The notes under the pieces were generated by a model, which was not told where the DNA came from, did no database searches, and was given only the letters and a program-made list of their open reading frames with translations. Shown one piece after another: positions 1 through 5,698 of a stretch of 6,244 bases of DNA. Every line of letters starts with the position of its first letter. Position 1 is the first letter of the stretch. The position numbers were made by a program, and so were the translations under genes. Source of the stretch: an uncultured Selenomonas sp. Its GTDB lineage: Bacteria; Bacillota; Negativicutes; Selenomonadales; Selenomonadaceae. Location: the NCBI GenBank assembly GCA_937981305.1, contig CALJPB010000228.1, positions 1 to 6,244 on the forward strand, in the 5' to 3' direction.

Positions 1-160
1 TCGGTCCCGCGCCATTGTAGATCGTAAAGGTTCTCGAATGGTCGAAGTCGAAGGTGACGTCCCATGACGACTGCGCCTCGTCGACAATCTCATATCGCCC
101 CTGCTGCGGCGTGGGCGGAACGACGGTCAGCCCGCCGCCGCTGCCGCTGTATGCATCCAT
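1..160 (-). CDS. Unrecognised coding fragment, cut at the left window edge and probably at the murF junction
   Basis: This minus-strand frame is open from an ATG at 160-158 to the left edge (53 codons, no stop) and overlaps the end of murF in another frame. It begins MDAYSGSGGGLTVVPPTP and goes on with a mixed, protein-like composition (GRYEIVDEAQSSWDV, then FDFDHSRTFTIYNGAGP). Third codon positions are mostly G or C, as in the real genes here. It is not the missing MurF C-terminus, which should contain a KGSRxMxME-like motif. The ATG lies in DNA that still fits murF, so it is probably not a true start. The real gene more likely begins upstream in a sequence from which this piece was separated at the junction near 130-147. 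I do not recognise the family. A phage structural protein is possible, given the lysis genes at the other end of the window, but this is a guess. Confidence 0.4.
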   Translation of the reverse strand, partial: MDAYSGSGGGLTVVPPTPQQGRYEIVDEAQSSWDVTFDFDHSRTFTIYNGAGP

Positions 161-1380
161 TGGGACTGCGGTCCATAGGTCACGAGTGCCGCAAAACCGA
201 GCTCCGCAGTACGCCGTCCGATCGTGCGGTGCGCCTCCTCGGCAGCATCGCCGAGCTCTAACATATCACCGAGCACGGCAATTTTGCGTCCCTCATAGAG
301 ATTTGCCGTCGTCTCAAGTGCCGCCGCCATCGACGACGGACTCGCATTGTAGGCATCGTTGATGAATGTCCATGTGCCGACTTCATGCACCTCATAGCGC
401 ATCTTGGTCACCGCGAGCCGCCGCAGACCCGTCTGCATCTCCTGCGGCGTGTAGCCGAGGACGAAGCCCGCCGCGAGTGCCGCAAGTGCATTGCTGACAT
501 TGTGCCGTCCCGCAAGCGGAATGCTGTAGTCGTGCCGCTCATTGTTCCACGTCACCATGAACTGTGAACCGTCCGATGTCAGACGCAGTGCCTCGGCACG
601 CACATCGGCATCTGCGCCGATGCCGTATGTCAGGATGCGTACGCCATCCGCCGCAAGGGAGCGCATCGCTGCAACGCGTGCATCGTCCGCGTTGAGGATG
701 ACCGTCCCGCCCGTGGGAATCGCCTGCACGAGCTCCGCCTTTGCCTTTGCAATGTTTTCAATCGAGCCGAGCAGCTCCATGTGCACCTCGCACACATTCG
801 TCACAATGCCAATTGAGGGAGCGGCAACGGGTGCGAGTGCGGCGATCTGCCCCAGCCCGCGCATACCGATTTCCACAACAGCAGCAACGTCCCCGCCCGT
901 CATGCCGAGCAGGGTCAGCGGCAGCCCGACCTCGTTGTTGTAGTTCGCCGCCGTACGGCAGACCGTACCGCGTGCCGAGAGCACCGCCGCCGTCAGATCC
1001 TTCGTCGTCGTCTTGCCGTTCGAGCCCGTGATTGCAACGACGGGAATGCCGAATTTCATGCGCCACGCGTGCGCGATTTCCTGATACGCGGCGAGGGTGT
1101 CGGACACCGTAAGAACTGCGCCCTTTGCATTCTTCAGAGCCTTTTCCACCGACTTAGAAAGCGGCGCACCGACCAGAACCGCCGACGCTCCTTTTTGGAG
1201 CGCGTCCGCCGCAAACTCCGCACCGTCAAAGTTCTCCCCGCGCAGGGCGATGAAGAGATCCCCCGTCTCGATTTTCCGCGTATCCGTCGTGATCTTGGGG
1301 ATGGCAGCATTGCCGCTCAGCTTCCCGCTGTGCACCTTCGCATTGGTCGCTGCCAGCACCTCATTCCATGTCAGTTCCAT
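127..1380 (-). CDS. murF: UDP-N-acetylmuramoyl-tripeptide--D-alanyl-D-alanine ligase, 3'-truncated
   Basis: MurF adds D-Ala-D-Ala to the UDP-MurNAc tripeptide using ATP, the last cytoplasmic step of peptidoglycan precursor synthesis. The Mur ligase fold is clear: an N-terminal substrate domain (about 1-105), a central ATPase domain with P-loop ITGSNGKTTT at 117-126 and NVCEVHMELLGS at 195-206, and a C-terminal domain with NDAYNASPSSM at 341-351 and LGDMLELG at 370-377. The start is supported by AGGGGG seven bases upstream, inside the end of murE, whose stop lies one base before. The protein is 417 residues, whereas MurF is usually about 450-460. It stops at WMHTAAAAAG, without the last strands and the basic GSRxMxME-type motif near the usual C-terminus. 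No other frame downstream restores MurF sequence, so this is not a simple frameshift; the sequence changes to unrelated coding DNA near 130-147. The product as read is probably inactive. Since murF is normally essential, either an intact copy exists elsewhere or the junction is an assembly artefact. Confidence 0.93.
   Translation of the reverse strand: MELTWNEVLAATNAKVHSGKLSGNAAIPKITTDTRKIETGDLFIALRGENFDGAEFAADALQKGASAVLVGAPLSKSVEKALKNAKGAVLTVSDTLAAYQEIAHAWRMKFGIPVVAITGSNGKTTTKDLTAAVLSARGTVCRTAANYNNEVGLPLTLLGMTGGDVAAVVEIGMRGLGQIAALAPVAAPSIGIVTNVCEVHMELLGSIENIAKAKAELVQAIPTGGTVILNADDARVAAMRSLAADGVRILTYGIGADADVRAEALRLTSDGSQFMVTWNNERHDYSIPLAGRHNVSNALAALAAGFVLGYTPQEMQTGLRRLAVTKMRYEVHEVGTWTFINDAYNASPSSMAAALETTANLYEGRKIAVLGDMLELGDAAEEAHRTIGRRTAELGFAALVTYGPQSQWMHTAAAAAG
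130..147. other. Putative junction between murF and unrelated coding sequence
   Basis: MurF similarity runs up to the codons for TAAAAAG and then meets TGA. The same bases read two positions over encode SGSGGG and continue into the left-edge frame. The stretch consists of GCG/GCA/GGC units, a low-complexity sequence that could occur both in an Ala-rich MurF helix and in a Gly/Ser linker. It is therefore a plausible site of short-homology recombination or of false assembly overlap. The exact breakpoint cannot be set without the parent sequences. Confidence 0.5.
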
Positions 1381-1381
1381 A

Positions 1382-2866
1382 TCACAGCCCCCTGATTGCT
1401 TCGCGTGCCGTCTCGCGGTCGTCGAAATGAATCGTCTTGTCCTTCAGAATCTGGTAGTTCTCATGCCCTTTGCCGAGGATGACGACCGTGTCCCCCGCCC
1501 GCGCCGTCCCGACTGCGTGAAAAATCGCCGTACGGCGATCCACCAGCTTTTCATACGGCTTCGCACCGATCACGGGCAGAACGCCCGTCTCCACCTCATC
1601 CAAAATCGCCGCCGGATCCTCCGTACGCGGATTGTCCGAGGTCAGAATGGCAATGTCCGCCAGCTCCGCCGCCATGCGCCCCATGATGGGACGCTTCGTC
1701 CGATCGCGATCGCCGCCGCACCCGAACACGGCGATGATGCGCCCCGCCGTAACTGCACGCGCCGTACGCAGGACGTTCTCCATGCCGTCCGGCGTATGTG
1801 CATAGTCCACAATAACGGAGAACGGCTGCCCTTCGCGTACAAGCTCAAAACGTCCCGGTACGCCTGTGAACGAGCGAAGTGCTTCCACAATATCTGCCGT
1901 TGGGACATTCTCCGCAAGAGCTACCCCCACTGCCGCGAGTACGTTATAGACATTGAACAGTCCCGTAATGCCGATGTGGAGCTGTGCGAGCTGTGCCCCA
2001 TCATACATGAGCGTCAGCTCCATGCCGTCCTGCGCCAAATGAACGTCCTTTGCCATCAGATCCGCATCATTTTCCATACCGTAGGAAATGATGGGGCAAT
2101 GCGTGTGTGCACGCATGGTTTCACGTGCCGCATCGTCTGCGTTGAGCACCGCAGTCTTCCCCACCTTTGTCCCCTGCGCAGACACATACTCGAAAAGCCG
2201 CGCCTTTGCCCGTGCATAGTTCTCCATCGTCTTGTGATAGTCGAGGTGATCCTGCGTCAGATTCGTGAACACCGCCGTATCGAACTCAATGCCCGTGACG
2301 CGCCCCTGATCGAGTGCGTGCGAGGAGACCTCCATCACGACCGCATCCATCCCTCGTGCACGCATTTCAGACAGGAGCTGCTGCATGACAATGACATCGG
2401 GGGTCGTGTTCGCCGTCGGGAACACCTCGTCCTCCATCATGACCTGTATCGTTCCTATGAGCCCCACGCGTTTCCCCGCATGGCGCAGGATCGCACGCAC
2501 GAGATAGCTCGTCGTTGTCTTTCCGTTCGTCCCCGTGATGCCGATGACGCGCATCGCACGCGCGGGATAGTCGTAGAAATACGGCACAATGACATCCAGA
2601 GCCTCTTGGAGATTCGCCACATGGAGAACGGTGATGCCATCGGGGACATCCACCGTCTCCCGCTCCGTCAAAATGGCGCGAGCTCCCGCCCGCGCCGCAC
2701 TTGGTATAAAGCTGTGTGCATCCACATGAGCACCGCTGATGCAGACAAAAAGTGCTCCTTCCTTCACGCGGCGGGAATCACGCTCAATACTCGTGATCTC
2801 TGCATCCGTCCCCAAAAGCCGTGCATTTGGCACGAGTGCTGCAAGTTCTGACAATCGCTTCGTCAT
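1382..2866 (-). CDS. murE: UDP-N-acetylmuramoyl-L-alanyl-D-glutamate--2,6-diaminopimelate ligase
   Basis: MurE is the cytoplasmic ATP-dependent ligase that adds the third amino acid of the peptidoglycan stem. The 494-residue length is normal for the family. Domains: an N-terminal UDP-binding domain (about 1-100), a central ATPase domain with P-loop GITGTNGKTTT at 109-119, TTPD at 154-157 and the lysine expected to be carbamylated at K221 (YARAKARLF), and a C-terminal domain with VDYAHTPDGM at 353-362 and GKGHE at 465-469. DNPR at 411-414 is the signature of meso-diaminopimelate enzymes; lysine-adding MurE has a different residue in place of the Arg. The ATG lies 6 nt after the ftsL stop. Its likely ribosome site, GAAGGGG, forms the last codons of ftsL with an 11-nt spacing, which suggests coupled translation. 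The stop is one base before murF. An open frame of 584 codons on the opposite strand is an antisense shadow. Confidence 0.97.
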   Translation of the reverse strand: MTKRLSELAALVPNARLLGTDAEITSIERDSRRVKEGALFVCISGAHVDAHSFIPSAARAGARAILTERETVDVPDGITVLHVANLQEALDVIVPYFYDYPARAMRVIGITGTNGKTTTSYLVRAILRHAGKRVGLIGTIQVMMEDEVFPTANTTPDVIVMQQLLSEMRARGMDAVVMEVSSHALDQGRVTGIEFDTAVFTNLTQDHLDYHKTMENYARAKARLFEYVSAQGTKVGKTAVLNADDAARETMRAHTHCPIISYGMENDADLMAKDVHLAQDGMELTLMYDGAQLAQLHIGITGLFNVYNVLAAVGVALAENVPTADIVEALRSFTGVPGRFELVREGQPFSVIVDYAHTPDGMENVLRTARAVTAGRIIAVFGCGGDRDRTKRPIMGRMAAELADIAILTSDNPRTEDPAAILDEVETGVLPVIGAKPYEKLVDRRTAIFHAVGTARAGDTVVILGKGHENYQILKDKTIHFDDRETAREAIRGL

Positions 2867-2872
2867 GTGCCG

Positions 2873-3241
2873 TCATTCCCCTTCATGCGAAAAATACATA
2901 TTCTGCGGCACCTGCATATGCAGCTGATCCACCGCAATCGCCTCAATGCGTGCGGGTGATTTCAGCTGCGCAATCTCGATTTTCAGACGCTCATTTTCCT
3001 GCTCCAACTGATCGGCATTCTGCTGTGTCTCAAGCAGGGTATAGCCATTGTTCGCACTAATGCCGCCGAGCAATGTCACCACCATCGCTCCGAGTGCAAT
3101 GAGGAAGAAAATGGCACGCAGACAATTCCTTAGATTCGTATTTACTTCCCGTCGAATCAGCGGTTCTTTGGGCATCTCTATAGACGGTGTGGGCTCTTCC
3201 GCCTCCTCGTATTCGTAGGGATACACTTTACGTGCCGGCAT
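2873..3241 (-). CDS. ftsL: FtsL-like cell division protein
   Basis: FtsL is a bitopic inner-membrane protein that, with FtsB/DivIC and FtsQ/DivIB, activates the septal synthase FtsW-FtsI. The 122-residue protein has an acidic, proline-containing cytoplasmic tail (1-40), one hydrophobic segment (about 42-63, AIFFLIALGAMVVTLLGG), then a coiled-coil stretch (about 66-95) with LEQENERLKIEIAQLKSP. It ends with PARIEAIAVDQLHMQVP, matching the usual FtsL pattern of 'SP-RIE-IA---L-M--P'. Primary sequence in this family is poorly conserved, so the call rests on topology, the C-terminal motif and position between rsmH and murE. The start is fixed by a very strong Shine-Dalgarno site. The gene directly downstream is murE; no penicillin-binding protein gene intervenes. 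Confidence 0.85.
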   Translation of the reverse strand: MPARKVYPYEYEEAEEPTPSIEMPKEPLIRREVNTNLRNCLRAIFFLIALGAMVVTLLGGISANNGYTLLETQQNADQLEQENERLKIEIAQLKSPARIEAIAVDQLHMQVPQNMYFSHEGE

Positions 3242-3247
3242 ACGCCC

Positions 3248-3257
3248 TCACCTCCTT
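3248..3257 (-). promoter_or_regulatory. Strong ribosome binding site of ftsL
   Basis: On the minus strand AAGGAGGTGA lies 6 nt before the ftsL ATG. All ten bases match the complement of the usual 16S rRNA 3' end. It is much stronger than the sites in front of rsmH and murE, and it sits in the largest gap inside the operon (27 nt). FtsL may therefore be translated independently of rsmH rather than by coupling. Confidence 0.8.
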
Positions 3258-3268
3258 GATCTCTGACT

Positions 3269-4204
3269 TTATATCTTCTCTGCCACGCGCAGCTTCGCGC
3301 TCTTTGCCCGTGGGTTTGCCGCACATTCTGCGGCACTCGCCGCACATGCCTTGCCAATCAGGCGCAGCTCCGGCACATGGCCGCAGATGCAGACCGGTGT
3401 CTTTGGCGGACAAATACAGCCACGTGCAAGCTCCTGTAAGGTTTTCTTTACAATACGATCCTCAAGCGAGTGAAACGTGATGACTGCAAGCCGCCCGCCC
3501 GCACGAAGCGCCGCCGCAGCCGCCTTCAGTGCGTCCGCCAGAATGGTCAGCTCCTCGTTGACCTCGATGCGGATCGCCTGAAAGACCCGCTTGGCAGGAT
3601 GCCCGCCCTTTGCGCGTACCGCCTTCGGCACGGCGCGGTCAATGACGTCGACGAGCTCGCCCGTTGTCTCAATGGGACGAGAATTTCGAGACTCCTCAAT
3701 AAATGCGGCAATGCGCTTTGCCCATCGTTCCTCACCGTACGTGTAAAAGATCTCCGTAAGCTCCTCTGCGCTGTATTCGTTGACAACGGTATAGGCACTG
3801 CGCGCAGCACGACGATCCATCCGCATATCGAGCGGCGCATCCAGCATATAGGAAAAACCGCGCTCCGCCGTATCGATCTGCGGCGACGAAATCCCAAGAT
3901 CGAAGAGCACACCGTCCACCTCATCCACACCTTCGCGGGCGAGAATTGCCGCGAGGTTACGAAAGTTATCGCGGACAAGCGTCACCTGACACACGGCATC
4001 CGCGAGATGCTCCCCCGCCGCCGCAATCGCAATTTCGTCCTGATCGATGCCGATGAGACGGCCTTGTGTAGAAAGCTGCCGTGCAATCCGCCCCGCGTGC
4101 CCCGCCCCGCCAAGCGTGCAGTCCACATAGGTGCCGTCAGGGCGCACCGCGAGTGCTGCGATCGTTTCCGTAGGAAGAACACTGATGTGATGAAAATCGC
4201 TCAT
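3269..4204 (-). CDS. rsmH: 16S rRNA (cytosine(1402)-N4)-methyltransferase
   Basis: RsmH (MraW) transfers a methyl group from S-adenosylmethionine to N4 of C1402 in the ribosomal decoding centre. The 311-residue length is typical. Visible motifs: HISVLP near the N-terminus, the SAM-binding loop GGAGHAGRI at 32-40 (most homologues have GGGGHS or GGAGHS), GIDQDEIAI at 52-60 with the acidic residue at the end of strand 2, FDLGISSPQID at 101-111, GFSYMLDAPLDMRMD at 116-130, RVFQAIRIEVNEEL at 206-219 and ITFHSLEDR at 242-250. The C-terminal part has the CICPPKTPVCICG cluster and ends NPRAKSAKLRVAEKI, as usual in Firmicutes. The start codon overlaps the mraZ stop (ATGA) and has only a weak ribosome site, so translation is probably coupled to mraZ. 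Confidence 0.97.
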   Translation of the reverse strand: MSDFHHISVLPTETIAALAVRPDGTYVDCTLGGAGHAGRIARQLSTQGRLIGIDQDEIAIAAAGEHLADAVCQVTLVRDNFRNLAAILAREGVDEVDGVLFDLGISSPQIDTAERGFSYMLDAPLDMRMDRRAARSAYTVVNEYSAEELTEIFYTYGEERWAKRIAAFIEESRNSRPIETTGELVDVIDRAVPKAVRAKGGHPAKRVFQAIRIEVNEELTILADALKAAAAALRAGGRLAVITFHSLEDRIVKKTLQELARGCICPPKTPVCICGHVPELRLIGKACAASAAECAANPRAKSAKLRVAEKI

Positions 4205-4644
4205 ATCGTAATCCCGTAGCCCGCGAGCTGTGTCGAGATCTCCGTGATGTTCGGATCGACCTCACCCGCATAGCGCAGCCACTTCTCCTTGTCCCAGACC
4301 TCGATGCGTGCATCGGCACCCGTAAGAATGACATCCTGTTTCAGCCCGATATTCGCATAGGCACGCAGATTTGCGGGAATCAGAAAACGGCCCTGCTTGT
4401 CACATTCGAGCGTGCGTGCACCTGCAATGAAAAAGCGGGCAAACGCACGCGCATTCGGGTCGGCGATCGAGAGCGTCCGCAGCTTCGCTGCGAACTCATC
4501 CCATGCCGCCTGCGGAAACAAAAAAAGACTGCCGTCCAGTCCCTTCGTGATGATGAAGGAAACACCGAGTTCCTGCCGAAAATCCGCAGGCAGGATGACG
4601 CGGCCCTTGGCATCAATGCTGTGGGTGTACTCCCCCATAAACAT
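4201..4644 (-). CDS. mraZ: Transcriptional regulator MraZ
   Basis: MraZ is a DNA-binding protein of the AbrB-like double-psi-barrel type. It forms ring-shaped oligomers, binds repeats before its own gene and, in the species studied, represses the dcw operon. The 147-residue protein contains two tandem SpoVT/AbrB-like repeats. Each has the family DxxxR motif: DAKGR at 11-15 (followed by VILPADFR) and DKQGR at 82-86 (followed by FLIPANLR). The start MFMGEY is the usual one for this family. A second in-frame ATG two codons later is possible, but AAGGGTGG about 9 nt upstream suits the first. As the first gene after a long AT-rich leader with two candidate promoters and regular GTGG repeats, it is the likely start of the operon. 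Confidence 0.96.
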   Translation of the reverse strand: MFMGEYTHSIDAKGRVILPADFRQELGVSFIITKGLDGSLFLFPQAAWDEFAAKLRTLSIADPNARAFARFFIAGARTLECDKQGRFLIPANLRAYANIGLKQDVILTGADARIEVWDKEKWLRYAGEVDPNITEISTQLAGYGITI

Positions 4645-4649
4645 CCTGC

Positions 4650-4708
4650 CGCACCACCCTTCAAAACTTCATCACCACAGCATGGCACTTATCGCCACAA
4701 TTCACCAC
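4650..4708 (-). promoter_or_regulatory. Candidate MraZ operator: GTGG repeats at 10-bp spacing
   Basis: On the minus strand, GTGGTGAATT (from 4708), GTGGCGATAA (from 4698), GTGCCATGCT (from 4688) and GTGGTGATGA (from 4678) follow one another with an exact 10-bp period. A further GTGGTGCGG starts at 4657, two periods on and overlapping the ribosome site. A weak unit (GTTAGTGAAA) may start at 4718. MraZ proteins are known to bind several short direct repeats of TGGGN or GTGG type spaced one helical turn apart. The array begins just downstream of the -10 box, where a bound ring-shaped oligomer would block transcription. Autorepression here is an inference. Confidence 0.7.
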
Positions 4709-4719
4709 TTTCACTAACA

Positions 4720-4748
4720 GTTATAGCAAAAACCCCCTTTTTTTTCAA
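4720..4748 (-). promoter_or_regulatory. Candidate sigma-70-type promoter of the mraZ operon
   Basis: On the minus strand TTGAAA (4748-4743) and TATAAC (4725-4720) are separated by 17 nt; each box matches the consensus at 5 of 6 positions. Transcription would start near 4713, giving a leader of about 70 nt before mraZ that contains the GTGG repeats. The spacer is made of runs (A5, G5, T5, then GC). The A run continues into the -35 box. Confidence 0.65.
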
Positions 4749-4806
4749 GAAAACAATCATTCCCTTTTCCTGTCCCAACGTGAACAAAATTCCCTGTATT
4801 CCGCGA

Positions 4807-4835
4807 AATAAAAGGACGTGGGCGAACCATGTCAA
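4807..4835 (-). promoter_or_regulatory. Second candidate promoter upstream of mraZ
   Basis: TTGACA (4835-4830, a perfect -35 box) is followed after 17 nt by TTTATT (4812-4807, 4 of 6 matches) on the minus strand. It could give a longer transcript running into the proximal promoter and mraZ. A near-perfect palindrome, GTATCTTAAAATAC, at 4837-4850 touches the -35 box and might be a protein binding site. Confidence 0.35.
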
Positions 4836-4859
4836 CGTATCTTAAAATACAAAAAAGGA

Positions 4860-5022
4860 CTTAGTTCCTACTAGGTGTTAGTCAGGTGTGGTGTCCCAAT
4901 TATAGAAAACATTGATACGCCTACTTACGACGCAGGATTGCAGGATTTTCAATGAGATTCGCCAACAAAGAATATCTGAGTATTTTTCACTCGTTTTTGT
5001 AGGCATGGTAGACAAATTGTAG
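4860..5022. other. AT-rich non-coding region between the phage-like genes and the dcw leader
   Basis: I see no supportable gene here. One 42-codon minus-strand frame (5006-4878) lacks a ribosome site and recognisable content. The stretch is much richer in A and T than its surroundings. It contains the palindrome CCTACTAGG at 4867-4875 and a tandem GCAGGATT pair at 4932-4947. The switch from phage-type to host-type genes falls in this region, so a prophage attachment site could lie here, but no second copy is available within the window to define a core. Confidence 0.4.
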
Positions 5023-5027
5023 ACAAA
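4999..5027 (+). repeat. Short direct repeats GTAG(A/G)CA, possible integrase arm sites
   Basis: GTAGGCATG starts at 4999, GTAGACAAA at 5008 and an identical GTAGACAAA at 5019. Closely spaced short direct repeats of this size near a phage boundary resemble arm-type sites of tyrosine recombinases. No integrase gene is visible in the window, so the role is uncertain. Confidence 0.35.
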
Positions 5028-5066
5028 AACAGAGGGGACGGCGCACGATACGCTGTCCCCTCTGTT
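5023..5066 (-). terminator. Rho-independent terminator after the lysis-type genes
   Basis: The arms at 5028-5043 and 5051-5066 can form a stem of about 16 bp (core ACAGAGGGGAC with GTCCCCTCTGT, one G-U pair, 7-nt loop). In the minus direction the stem is followed by TTTTTG (5028-5023), a proper U-tract. It starts 12 nt past the stop of the gene at 5078 and should insulate the mraZ operon from phage-type transcription. Confidence 0.88.
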
Positions 5067-5077
5067 CGTTTATTCCC

Positions 5078-5698
5078 TCACCACTCCGCGATGTTATACA
5101 TCACTGTCGTGCCCTTGTATCGCCCGCCGTCAAAATGTGCCAATGCCTCAAATCGCCCTTGCTCGTAGCCAATCGACATGAGTGCCTTGCCGTCGATGAC
5201 GGACGCGCCCGCCTTGATGCGGTGGTCTTTTCGGAGGTTGATCTTGTAGATGTCAACCTTCTGTTCTGCCGGCAGTAGGTCTTTGCCGTCCTTATCCTTC
5301 GTGATCGGAGTGACGACGGTGCGGTCTGTCTTTTCTCGTGCCGCCCTCGGTAGTGTCGGGTCGTCCTCCCGTATCTGCCGCTCAACGACCTGCGCAGCAC
5401 GCTCCACCGTGGGAGCTGTGACATGGTACGTAACCGTAGGCGCACGCTGTCCCGCCTGTGCCTCTGCAAGACGCTTTTGGAGTGCCTCAGCGTTGCTCTT
5501 GGAGATATCCAGCTGCGCCCGCAGTGTCTTAGCGTTCTGCGTCTGTTCCTGCGTCATGACGGTGGGTTTTTCCAATGCGGTCTGCTCCGCAACGGAGTGT
5601 CGACCGACGGCGTATGCAATGCCGACGATTAGGAGACACAGGATTGCCAGCAGGGCTGTTTTGTGCTCTGTGACCGCCCTCTTTGCACGCTCAATCAT
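5078..5698 (-). CDS. Membrane-anchored coiled-coil protein beside phage amidase, candidate spanin-like
   Basis: This 206-residue protein starts at the ATG at 5698-5696, which has GGGAGG 8 nt upstream and overlaps the amidase stop (ATGATTGA). An in-frame ATG further upstream would give 271 residues, but that extension lies across the amidase in another frame and looks like shadow sequence. A short basic N-terminus (IERAKRAVTEHK) precedes one membrane segment at about 14-32, suggesting a cytoplasmic N-terminus and periplasmic body. A heptad-rich stretch follows (about 40-82, LRAQLDISKSNAEALQKRLAEA), then a charged region and a C-terminal domain ending KGTTVMYNIAEW. There is no lipobox: Cys21 is in the membrane segment but has the wrong neighbours. 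Topology, size and position directly after an endolysin fit an inner-membrane spanin (Rz-like) of a phage infecting a diderm host. I see no lipoprotein partner embedded or downstream. I do not recognise the family, so the spanin role is inferred from context. Confidence 0.75.
   Translation of the reverse strand: MIERAKRAVTEHKTALLAILCLLIVGIAYAVGRHSVAEQTALEKPTVMTQEQTQNAKTLRAQLDISKSNAEALQKRLAEAQAGQRAPTVTYHVTAPTVERAAQVVERQIREDDPTLPRAAREKTDRTVVTPITKDKDGKDLLPAEQKVDIYKINLRKDHRIKAGASVIDGKALMSIGYEQGRFEALAHFDGGRYKGTTVMYNIAEW

Noticed and set aside
1097..2851. Long plus-strand open frame (584 codons) opposite murE and part of murF
   Set aside because: It lies antisense to clear Mur ligase genes. Its product is rich in Arg, His and Cys with no domain pattern, which is typical of a frame mirrored from GC-rich coding DNA.
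3470..4219. Plus-strand open frame (249 codons) opposite rsmH
   Set aside because: It is fully antisense to a well-supported rsmH, has an Arg-rich composition and shows no recognisable motif.
4878..5006. Minus-strand frame of 42 codons beginning MPTKTSEKYSD
   Set aside because: It has no ribosome site, lies after a strong terminator and overlaps the repeat region; no recognisable protein features.
5101..5469. Embedded 122-codon frame inside the membrane protein gene as an Rz1-like partner
   Set aside because: It has no signal peptide or lipobox and is extremely Arg-rich, so it is more likely a shadow than an outer-membrane spanin.
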